Assembly: GCA_963556255.1 (NCBI GenBank)
Contig: OY744606.1
Coordinates: forward strand, 79,469,641-79,533,640
DNA from: Allolobophora icterica
Lineage: Eukaryota > Annelida > Clitellata > Crassiclitellata > Lumbricidae
Length of the DNA stretch: 64,000 bases
Reading direction: 5' to 3'
A program made the translations under genes and the position numbers. The notes below the pieces were generated by a model. It was not told where the DNA came from, did not search any database, and worked only from the letters and a program-made list of their open reading frames with translations. Below, piece by piece: positions 31,201-39,800 of the stretch. The stretch's first letter is position 1; each line of letters opens with the position of its first letter.

Positions 31201-34200
31201 TTAGTGCCAGTGTTTGATTATGATTAATGCCGGTGTTTGATTATGATCACATTGATCAGTGCCAGTGTCGAATGTATTCGCTGTGTTCTGTTTTCTGAAC
31301 AGCTCAACATCGTTTGAACCTGAAGAAATATCACGAAGAGCAGAAAGCGGCAAGAGATGCAGCAAAACAGAAAGATGAGGAAGAAGCGTACTGGAAAAAG
31401 ATGGAGGAGGCTGAAGCGGAAGAAAGAGAGAATGAGGAAATCGACACTCCGAGGTAATGGAACAGACTCAATGGGCAGTTTCTGCCCTTTGCAACCACCT
31501 CACCTCACCTTGCTTATGGTTTCTGGTTTACTCCTGAATTGCCTCACGACCACCACCACAAACAATTTCCACCATAGCACCATGCCAGTGTTTGATTATG
31601 ATCACATTGATCAGTGCCAGTGTCGAATGCACTCACTCAGCTTGACCTCCCTGGATTCTGACCTGGCACTGGAATGGACCAAACAACCTGGCTATAGCGG
31701 ACTATGATATGGCGCTAGTGAATAAATTGGTCTCCCTGATGCGGCTTTTGCATGGCGTTATTACATTTCTCTCACCCATCAGATTTTGACCAAGTTTCTT
31801 CAGTAGACTACCATTTGCTTTGCGTTACTTTACCTTTCTGCTCCATCTACACTCTCTAGCAACTCAGATATAGTGAGTACACTGATGATATACACTGTCA
31901 GTGGGAAGATGAGATGGCGAGGGAGAGGATTCGCCATACACCCTCATATGCTGAGGGTAAGAAAATGAAGTCGCTAACATTTGATAGCCATGGCTGCCTC
32001 TCAGGATAGCTTAAGGACTGCATTCTTTGTCTTCTATGAGAGATATGCTGCATACTTATGTGAGATATGCTGCATACTTATACGAGATATTCTGAATACT
32101 TATTAGATATGCTGCACACTTAAGATATTGTGCATACTTATGTGAGATATGCTGCATACTGATTTAAGCTCATCAACACTGGAGTCTGCTCGGTCAGGCG
32201 AATCAGAAACAGATCCTGCTCATTCACATGAAACACTTCCATCAAAAACAGAAAGTCTGTCCGCCCACGTCCAAACAAAACCGACATCGGACAGCCATCG
32301 AGATCCATCCAAGCGCGAATCTGCCGACGCTGTCACGAAAAAGAGTGCAGGAAAAAGCGTCCGTTGGCAAGACATCGTACAGAATGAGTCGATGGAGGCG
32401 GAGGACGAAGAGGAGACATCGAGCGATGACAGCGAGGAATATGTCGAACTCTGTCGACCGACGACAATAAATTTCATACACACGCCGTTGACTAACGTTG
32501 TTCAGGTTTGTGCAGACGTAGTGTTATACAAGCGCTATATAAATTCAGTTTTATACAGAACAGGAAGAAGAGCGGTGCCATTTGCTAAGCTTGTGAGGCA
32601 GCCATGGGAGTGAAGTGGAGGCTGTTGAGCAACTTCATTTTTCTTGGCCATGGTGTTCGAGGGCGGGTGGCAAATCCCCTCCCTTGGCGGCTGATCTTTC
32701 CGACAGTTTACCATGGTCATTGTAGTCATTACAGCTGAGTCATTGTGCCCCCTAGAATCGATCAATGCTAGATAAATTTGAAACTCTGAGTTAATGACTG
32801 AATGTCCAATATGCTGACTTGTTCAGAAGTTTGTCTAATCTATTGGATTTTGATTAAGAATTTTCTCTAATCTATCCGACTGTGTAGGGACCTTGAGCAA
32901 GTCCTTCACTCACAATTGCTCAGCACCATCGATCGATGCTCGGTCATTAGATAGTGGTGCTTAATAAATGCATAATGAATGAATAGACTGGAACATTCTT
33001 CTATGAACCTGTTAGTAATTGTAATTAGTAACTTCTGTTGCGCCGGTGTCTAATGCACAAGGCGTCAACCGATGGCGCACCAAAACCTAGTCGTAATCAG
33101 GTCAATATCCAGAAGATCAATCTACAAGACAGAGGCAGCCTATGGTGAATTAAGCAAGTAGAGGATTGTCAATTGATTTGAAGAAGAAGAGCAGTCCCAT
33201 AAGTAGCACCTAGGGGAGCCTTGGGTATGGAATGTTATTGACTTCAGTTTTATGATGTGTAGTGCTTTGATGTTGTAGCCAGTTCAGGGGTCAAGTTCAA
33301 CCGAAGGTCCGACGACCGAGTCAGGCGTTCGTCAGATTTTGTCACCGGCCGACATCGGTTCGTCACCCGTTTTTACTGCACCGAAATCAATTCTCAAGAA
33401 GCGCACGAGCATAGAGGAGAAGTCACAACAATCGTCATCAGCCGTAACACGCAAACCAAGTTCACAGGTTTGTTATGTGACGTGGTATGTGTTTATGTGG
33501 CTATTTATGTAAAGCCTCTGCAGAGCTTATCACGGGCGTTAAAGAACCTCTCTAACTGAAAATGTGTTCTTAGAGTGTTCCTCTTATAAGTTCATAGGTT
33601 GTTCTATCAATGTGTTCGTACAAAGTTCAGATTTTGTTTTACCACTGTGTTCATAGAACATTCCACTTGCAAGTTCACAGGCTGTTCCATCAGTGTGTTC
33701 ATCGAATGTTCCACTTATAAGTTCACAGGGTTATTCACATCGATAAGTTCATAGTGTTCTTCTGTTTGGTTCTGAAAGTGTCACTTCTAATAGAGGCCTG
33801 TACCTATGGCGGTTGATGTTTGTAAGGTATTATTGCTGATCAATTTATTTTTAATGTAATTGGAAATTTTTTATACAGACTAAAACTAATCAGAAGTTAG
33901 CATAAAGATGTTAATTATGCATCATTAAGAACAGAATATTCATCAGTAAACAATCATTGCTCAGATAATTAGAGTCATCACTTATATATTACTTAATAAC
34001 TTTGAGCATTGTCCATTTTGCTGCAGAGTGTTCAGAAGTCGAGCAGTCCCGGTCGAACATTATGCGACGTCGTTCCGACTCCAGTTCGACAACCTTTGCA
34101 TCCTTCCACAACCCTTCCGGCGGTGAAAGTTGTTGAGCGTGACACAAGTTCATCCGATCCCCCCAAAAAGACTTCCGATTCGAATGTTTCGTCTGCGGAT

Positions 34201-34281
34201 GCGTCTTCGAACGATGATGGCAGCAAGCGAATTTCAAAGTTCAAAGCTTCCAGATTGAAAAAGACTTCGAATGCAAAGTGA
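26233..34281 (+). CDS. URI1: URI1, unconventional prefoldin RPB5 interactor (9 exons, 457 aa)
   Basis: URI1 is the alpha-type prefoldin subunit of the R2TP/prefoldin-like co-chaperone complex. It binds the RNA polymerase subunit RPB5 and, in mammals, PP1 gamma. Exons: 26233-26312, 27612-27690, 28058-28193, 28825-28910, 29963-30023, 31303-31453, 32169-32505, 33279-33467, 34027-34281; all phases agree and there is one stop. Residues 1-~130 form the prefoldin coiled-coil with the family signature LSTLPDRVSYDIMVPFG, FMPGKLVHTNEI and VLLGDDWF. Residues 148-197 are charged helix. KSVRW at 260-264 fits the PP1-docking RVxF motif, TTINFIHTP (~296-304) and SPADIG match conserved URI1 blocks, PKSILKKR (345-352) matches the PKSILKSR block, and the C-terminus SKRISKFKASRLKK matches SKFKAQRLQQK. 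Slightly shorter than the ~535-residue human protein, mainly in acidic linkers. Identification by recalled family motifs is strong. Confidence 0.95.
26505..27470 (-). pseudogene. CR1/L2-like RT relic in URI1 intron 1
   Basis: Minus-strand YHLSLNSSKTKIIWFGAPQQ, SSIRDLGVTLDNSLTFTEHI, HAFVCSRLDYCNSLLIGLPK and LHWLPISARIQFKV are C-terminal RT blocks, with one frame break near 27100; the tail tttataaatatccaaatac lies at the left. Confidence 0.85.
27612..27690 (+). CDS. URI1: URI1 exon 2 (residues 27-53)
   Basis: Acceptor tttttag; encodes EKYADEYKALKEQLSTLPDR and VSYDIM, the URI1/prefoldin signature; donor ATG|gtaaga, phase 0. Confidence 0.93.
28058..28193 (+). CDS. URI1: URI1 exon 3 (residues 54-98)
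   Basis: Acceptor lies in a (GTT)n tract. Encodes VPFGNVAFMPGKLVHTNEI and VLLGDDWFVDRSAKQAVEII, the prefoldin beta hairpins; donor A|gtattc, phase 1. Confidence 0.93.
28215..28325. repeat. ATT microsatellite in URI1 intron 3
   Basis: (TTA/ATT)n with interruptions, followed by an agacagacag tract at 28329-28430. Confidence 0.9.
28700..28824 (+). repeat. Tandem copies of a 21-bp 3'-splice-site-like unit before URI1 exon 4
   Basis: ttcagccattgtttctgtaat occurs four times with three more degenerate copies upstream. Each holds a pyrimidine tract plus CAG; the last CAG is the acceptor. Confidence 0.9.
28825..28910 (+). CDS. URI1: URI1 exon 4 (residues 99-127)
   Basis: Acceptor is the last of several tandem ttctgtgatttcag-like copies. 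Encodes VDQDIVSLKRQQDLFKPRL then DFTKEFKEQ, the second prefoldin helix; donor CAG|gtatac, phase 0. Confidence 0.9.
28975..29155 (+). mobile_element. tRNA-derived SINE, family 2
   Basis: Head ggtagccaattggttagagcgctcgccttgtaacac, B box ggtttgattctcc, tail gttgcacttaataaatgc and (aaat)n. In URI1 intron 4. Confidence 0.8.
29420..29760 (-). pseudogene. CR1-like RT 3' end relic in URI1 intron 4
   Basis: Minus-strand NELFRLLDLLFETLSVSVRS, then LVSFRSQLKT; related to the 3.4-3.7 kb copy. Confidence 0.6.
29963..30023 (+). CDS. URI1: URI1 exon 5 (residues 128-147)
   Basis: Acceptor ttgttcgtag; encodes AQLEAQIVEEYNEDEEKKWR; donor G|gtattt, phase 1. Confidence 0.85.
30055..30335 (+). mobile_element. 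tRNA-derived SINE, family 1 (full-length)
   Basis: Head gatggtgtagtggttagcg, B box GGATTCAAATCCC, body gagtacactgactgtacac and gaaaataaagtcgctaacac. In URI1 intron 5, directly after exon 5. Confidence 0.85.
31085..31275. repeat. 23-bp minisatellite before URI1 exon 6
   Basis: agtgccagtgtttgattatgatt repeated about seven times; part of it with adjoining sequence (catTGATCAGTGCCAGTGTCGAATG) recurs at about 31583-31630. Confidence 0.93.
31303..31453 (+). CDS. URI1: URI1 exon 6 (residues 148-198)
   Basis: Acceptor ttttctgaacag; encodes a highly charged helix rich in Glu/Lys; donor AG|gtaatg, phase 2. A 23-bp minisatellite ends shortly upstream. Confidence 0.88.
31480..31770 (+). pseudogene. CR1-like 3' end relic in URI1 intron 6
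   Basis: ttgacctccctggattctgacctggcac and gatatggcgctagtgaataa match the tail at 24.9 kb. Confidence 0.6.
31860..32020 (+). mobile_element. SINE family 1, headless
   Basis: Body from gtgagtacactgatgatatacactgtc to catggctgcctctcagg; the tRNA-like head is missing. Confidence 0.7.
32035..32168 (+). repeat. 22-bp repeat containing the URI1 exon-7 acceptor
   Basis: gagatatgctgcatacttat units, five to six copies. The last, catactgatttaag, supplies the AG used by exon 7. Confidence 0.88.
32169..32505 (+). CDS. URI1: URI1 exon 7 (residues 198-310)
   Basis: Acceptor catactgatttaag is formed by the last copy of a 22-bp tandem repeat. Encodes the acidic linker, KSVRWQDI (RVxF-type PP1 site) and TTINFIHTP; donor CAG|gtttgt, phase 0. 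Confidence 0.9.
32560..32760 (-). mobile_element. SINE family 1 (partial) in URI1 intron 7
   Basis: Reverse body: gaagaagagcggtgcc ... gcaacttcatttttcttggcc ... gtttaccatggtcattgtag. Confidence 0.65.
32885..32985 (+). mobile_element. SINE family 2 (3' part)
   Basis: gtagggaccttgagcaagtccttcactcac to gtggtgcttaataaatgcataatg. Confidence 0.65.
33279..33467 (+). CDS. URI1: URI1 exon 8 (residues 311-373)
   Basis: Acceptor tgttgtag about 30 nt after a truncated SINE. Encodes LSPADIGSSP and APKSILKKRTSIEE; donor CAG|gtttgt, phase 0. Confidence 0.9.
33545..33745. repeat. Degenerate minisatellite in URI1 intron 8
   Basis: Units around gtgttcatagaacattccac and ttataagttcacagg, about 55-60 bp apart, four copies. 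Confidence 0.75.
34027..34281 (+). CDS. URI1: URI1 exon 9 (residues 374-457, stop)
   Basis: Acceptor ttttgctgcag; ends with SKRISKFKASRLKK, the conserved URI1 C-terminal block, and TGA at 34279-34281. Confidence 0.93.
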   Translation, partial: SVQKSSSPGRTLCDVVPTPVRQPLHPSTTLPAVKVVERDTSSSDPPKKTSDSNVSSADASSNDDGSKRISKFKASRLKKTSNAK

Positions 34282-34348
34282 TTGACGCCAGACTGTGACA
34301 GTTATAAGAACCTCCGATAACTCCCTTAAGCGAGCAGGCAACCTTATG

Positions 34349-34382
34349 GTTTTTCCACTAGCGGATTTGTTAGTGGGAAAAC
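34349..34382 (+). other. Stem-loop in the URI1 3' UTR
   Basis: GTTTTTCCACTA and TAGTGGGAAAAC form a 12-bp stem (one G-U) with a 10-nt loop, 68 nt after the stop. Confidence 0.5.
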
Positions 34383-34519
34383 GAATCCTGGTCTCAATAT
34401 AAATTTGGAAGAGACCGGCAAAACAGATTGCAATTGACTAATGTTGTAGAAAATGCATTCTGAACAGCACATAGACACTGCATGGGGGAAGATATCAAGA
34501 TTACAGAAAGTAAATAAGA

Positions 34520-34525
34520 AATAAA
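34520..34525 (+). terminator. URI1 poly(A) signal
   Basis: Canonical AATAAA about 240 nt after the URI1 stop in otherwise unique sequence. Placement fits a 3' end; actual cleavage is inferred. Confidence 0.5.
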
Positions 34526-36802
34526 GTTTGCAAGTGCCACAGTGGAACCCCCATAGGGATTACAATGCAGTACAACTGTTATAAATTTTATTAAAGCCTT
34601 CTGACTCAGGTGTATTAAATCCTAAGCCTGGACATCCCTTACAACAGTGGCTTATTCATACGCGTTTTGCCGTCCGAGATCAAGTTGTTCACAGTTAGAG
34701 CAGTAACAGGAAATCGAGAAAATGTCAACCCAGAGAGCCATAGAAGCAGCTGCAACAACCCTTCATAAACTTTGGAAGGTGCCCAGGGTACGCATCACAA
34801 GTGTTGACCTAAAAACTTAGTCCTGCAGGGGACCATTGATTGAAAGAAGGACCCTTCCTCACCCAACACCAGGCTCAAACAAACCGCAGCTGGCACGGAG
34901 TGCAAATTAATTACTGGATATAAGGTCTAGGCCGAGATATTGTGATAAAATAACCTTACAGAGCTCAGAAGTGCACAATGTTACAACTAAAGTTATTGGA
35001 AATGTAACGTAGTCTGGCAGTTTCTAAACATTACATAGAAAATTTGTGATCGAAATGAGCAGGAACCATTACATAATTGTAAACTCCAGATTTCTAAAGT
35101 GCTAATCTTAGACTAAGCACATAATGTTCACCAACTTTTTCACAAGTGCTGCATCTCGTCAGAGAGTTGTGAAATGGAAGATCCGAGTCCAGTTGCCTGC
35201 GAGAGGCGGCAGAGGAGCTGCTACATTCAGTTTTGTTTAGGTCGATAAAGATTGGAAGGCATAGGATTGGATGAGTCAGGGTAGGAATTCGTGAAGAGGT
35301 GGGACTTTTTGAGTATATGTTGAGTATCAGAATGGTTGGCCAGAGATACCAAGTGATCTAAGTCTGGTTGCCAGACTAGAAAGAGGAAGCAACAATGGGC
35401 CATCAGTGCCCAGTGTGTAAAGAATTGGGCTTTGAGTCTTGGAACTTTTGGCCTGGACCTTTGTATCTGTGAACTGTACAAGGCCATCGGTTACAACTCT
35501 GCCATCAAGGTTTTTGTGTGGGGTTAGAAGTTTGCATCTCTGTAATTTCAGTGTCGTTTGGTGGTTTTCATCTGCACACGCTAAGTGTTGGCCACACCAT
35601 GTAGAATTCTCTTCCTCTCACTAGGCTCCTAGTGTTAACAAATTCTTTAAGTTTTTTCACTGAATGAAATACCAGAGCACATCCACTTCAAAGTCCTATC
35701 ACTAACCTACAAATCTCTACCATACTCCCTGCCCAAACACCGGGAACTCGTCACCATCCAATGGCCCCGCTTTACTTGATCGTCCCATCTCGCTCCTCTG
35801 CCCATCCTTCCAATCTCTCGTCCTAAAGGACACCTCGTTTAGCAGTTCCTCTGCCTCTTTCTCTCTGGCAACCGCATTTGGTTCTTCACTCCATATCCCT
35901 TAAACCCCGCCGACAAGACGCAGCGATCGTGAGTGACCTGGTGCCCTACGCGTAACTTTCGGGTAGCGCTTTACAAAGTTGGAATTTAATTACGATTATG
36001 ATCACTATGGCTGCCAGGGCTCACGTCGAAGACTCGATATTACCACACCTTGCCTCCGAATCTCTTATTCATCCCCATGCGTTTGAATGTGTTTTGTCGG
36101 TAAAATTTCAAGGCTGAAAGCGGTTTTAGATTCGGGTGAATGAAGTAATATCTGTTTACGAACATTCAGTGCCCGCGAACGCATCTAACGCGGGCCTCGC
36201 CTCATGTTTACAGCCGAGTACCAGGAACTGAGGGGGTGCGGGTAAGATTTAACCATGCGCGTTGGATTGTACAAGAATATGCAGAATATGTGACGTATAA
36301 CTTGCAGACAACTATGAAAAGTTGGATTATACCTTTTACTTTTAAAAATTCAGGGTTATGGTTACGGTTCTCGCTGTTTTCTTGTGATCCGGCTTTAATG
36401 TGCACTTGTGAACTTTGGAACAAGGGCATAATCAGATAATGAGATAACAGTTGTAAAACGTTGCCAAATCTTAGAAGCTGCTCTGCATCTCCTCGATCTG
36501 GACCTCCTTTTGACTTTCCTTTGGAAACCCCTCTGACCTGACAGCGCTTGTGAATGAGCACTGGTGTCCTGCGCTTGGCTTTCAAGTGGCGCCGTAGAAG
36601 TTTTGAGATCACGATTACTAAATAATAATTATTATTGAAACGGCCGCTAGATTGCAACGATGGCAATGTCATTCAATGGCGGATTCTAGTTTATACATTG
36701 TCTATGGTTGTTCTAAAGGGATCTGCGTCGGCTGATCGGGCGAGATCATTTGACCGGAGAATTCGATCCGTTGAATTTTAGGGCGGCCAGAGAGTCGCCA
36801 AT
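34526..36802. other. Intergenic region URI1-PLA2G15
   Basis: No gene. Holds CR1-like 3' relics at 35640-36000 (KVLSLTYKSLPYSLPKHREL) and 36465-36615, plus a SINE-like fragment near 34560-34610. Close to the PLA2G15 start, attcaatggcggattc (36672-36687) is a YY1-like core-promoter motif. Confidence 0.5.
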
Positions 36803-36893
36803 ATGTGGTTTTTTGCGCTTTATTTTTTCTCCGCCTTTTTCTCCGTATTATCGTCGCCCGTTCGACAGGCGCCCAAATATCCAGTTGTCCTCG
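36803..36893 (+). CDS. PLA2G15: PLA2G15 exon 1: signal peptide (residues 1-30)
   Basis: ATG then hydrophobic FFALYFFSAFFSVL and PVRQAPKYPVVL; donor CTC G|gtaagt. Chosen because the split Val codon joins precisely to PGDGG in exon 2, as in the family. Confidence 0.88.
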
Positions 36894-39800
36894 GTAAGTA
36901 ATATCGATGGATTAATTGGGATCCTGCTGATGCAACTCGCAAATATGGCAGAGGGGGTTCGTACCTGGAAATTTTAATCGAAAGGGTTGGGTTTGAGTTG
37001 GTGCGTAACAGAGACGTTACTTATATTAATAATACACTATCGTATTGTTTAAGATTTTGTTCCATCAGATCCTTTATCAGATCCTACCAGATACTGCGTA
37101 ATTACGCCAAATCCATTCTACGAACTTGCCAAATCCTCGCACCTTGCTATCTTTCCACACTCAAAACTGAAAACACTGCTCTGTTGCAAATCCTATCCTG
37201 ATTCCTCCTTTTCCATTTACCTCCCTCGCTGTTTCAACTCACCGTCCGCCGTAGCCGTCTGTCTGCCTGCCCGACTCATCGGGATCTTGACCTGGAACCG
37301 ATTTTTACCACCGCCTGTCGATTTTGTTTTGACTAAGCGCCTGTGAATAAGCTGGTTCCCGCGACTTTGTTTTTTTGGGCGTTATAGAAATCTCGAGATT
37401 AGGATTGCGATTAAGGAAATTTGTTGCATGCATATAAGGATAATTATTTGTGAAACTGTGCAGTTGTTTTCAGATTGATGACAGTACAAAGGTTTTCTAG
37501 AACAATATACATTATAATGTCAAAAATAATGTTTTGGTGAACAGAGGAATTTTTTTCTCAAAGAACCTTCTTAATTACATGGCGCTTCGATAAGACCTGT
37601 GGTAAATGAGTAACGGGCAAATTTGTTGCAGATTATTATGCTAACAGTTAGCAAGAGTTGTTAGTGAAAGCAGTCTTCAGTACTGACTTTGCAGATAGGT
37701 CTTAAAGTTAAAGGTGGGATTGTCTTTTATTTTGCCTGGAAAATGAATTATGAAATCAAAATTTGTGTTTAGTTTTCAGCATATGGATTTAAGACTTACA
37801 TCATAATTTGTTAGAAAAATAATTTCACCATTTGAATGCAAAATGTTATGTTTACTAAAATTTAATTTATGATTTATTTTTTATTTCATTTTATGGCTGG
37901 CTAGGAAGTATTGTTTGCACAGCTAGCTGACCCATCCATTTGTTTGCTTTATTCTGAATTGTTTTGTTTCAGTTTCATATTGTTATAATTGTAACTGCAC
38001 ATTGATATAGTACTAAATGAACAGAAACTTATCAGAGAACGCAACACCACTCCTCGTTAAGCGGAACCATACGTTATCCAGGAGTGCATTAAAGAGACCA
38101 TACTATACTTACATACACACGTATATGCATCCATACAGTCATACACGCATGCAAGCATACACATATTTACAGACATCCATTCATCACACACGCACACATA
38201 TGTACATGCATGCATTAAATACATGTGCATACATGCTTGCTTACATACATGTGGATGCATACATGTATGTGGATGTATACATGTACGAAGATATGATAAG
38301 GAGCGCCTTATAAGAACCTCTCAAAATTGCGCTCCTGATGGCTTCCGTACTGACCTTAACAGATGAAGAAGAAGAGCAGTCCCTGGCGCTAGTTGGGAGG
38401 CAGCCATGGGCATGAAGTGTTTGCGACTTCATTTTCTTAGCCTCGGCATACGAGGGAGGGTGGCCAGTCCTCTCCCTCGCTGTCTCAAATGTCCACCGAG
38501 AGTGTACAGTCAGTGTACTCATTGTAGCTGAGTGCTAGGGGTGCACATGGAGCAGAAATATCGAACCAAATTTCTGCCCTGGCAGAGATTTGAACCCCGA
38601 CCTCTCGACTGACAGTCCAGCATGCTAACCACTACACTATCAAGCACCCCACCTTATCAGAAGACTAACTCAAGGTAGGTTGAAAGTGTATGGTGAACAG
38701 AGGATTGTAACTACCGTGATCTCATCCCAGAGCCGCATTAAGACTAGTGCAGACCCGGGTGCTATGATTACCTATATAGCCATCAGCGTGGGCCCAATAA
38801 CAACTGTACAGTAAAATTTCTTAATGTACTTCCGAAATTGCAGGCCCCTCAAAACTGCGGGCCTGGGTGCTGCAGCACCCTTAGCACCCCCTAATGCGGA
38901 CCTGCCTCATCCTACATTTCCTTGTCTTGTTTTTTAGTTCCTGGCGATGGCGGTTGTCAGATCGAGGCGAAACTCAACAAGTCGCAAACGGTCCACTGGT
39001 ACTGTTACAAGCAGAGCGACTGGTACACACTGTGGCTCAGTGGACTTCAACTGGAAGTTATTGACTGCCTCGTTGATAATATGAAGTAATTATTTCTCTT
39101 GCCAATTATCGAACTGCCGAAACCATGGCTCCTGGTTTCTCCATTCTCTCCGATTTCTAAGCTAGTATGGCCATTTGAGGAGTTTTCGCCAATCCATCAG
39201 CAACCATCGATCACCACAGTACAGCATCGGCCAACGCATGTTCACACTGGGCCAGTGAAGACAAGATTATGTAAATGAATTGTAATTTTAATACTGACAG
39301 TTTGAACAGTGAGCTACATGTAGGGTGCTTTATGATGAGTCCTAACCTTGGAACTGATTGACATTAAATGACTGACACCAGATACACAAATACGGAATTG
39401 AATCCCAAAGCTTTGGAAGAGCCCCCGGAATAACTTGCTCCTAGTGTGAGACTTGACAAGATTTCAGGTAAGGCCGGTAGGACATGGTGGCCGATTGCTT
39501 GAATGCTCGCCTTGTAACACGGACTGTAGAGGTTTGAGCCTCCTCTGAAATGGTTACCGTGTAGAGAACTCGAGCAAGTCCTTTGCTCACAGTTGCTCAG
39601 CTCCATCGATTGATGCTTTGTCATTAGATAGTGGCGCTTAATAAAATTTAATGCCTGATAATAATAATAATAATAATAATAATAATAGTAATAATTCAGA
39701 ACAAGTTTTGTGCAGTTGAAGTAGGCTGTTCATTGTCGTTTTAATCATCGCCAGTTTTCACATAAAAGTTCTCTTGTCAATGTAGGCTGGTCTACGACAA

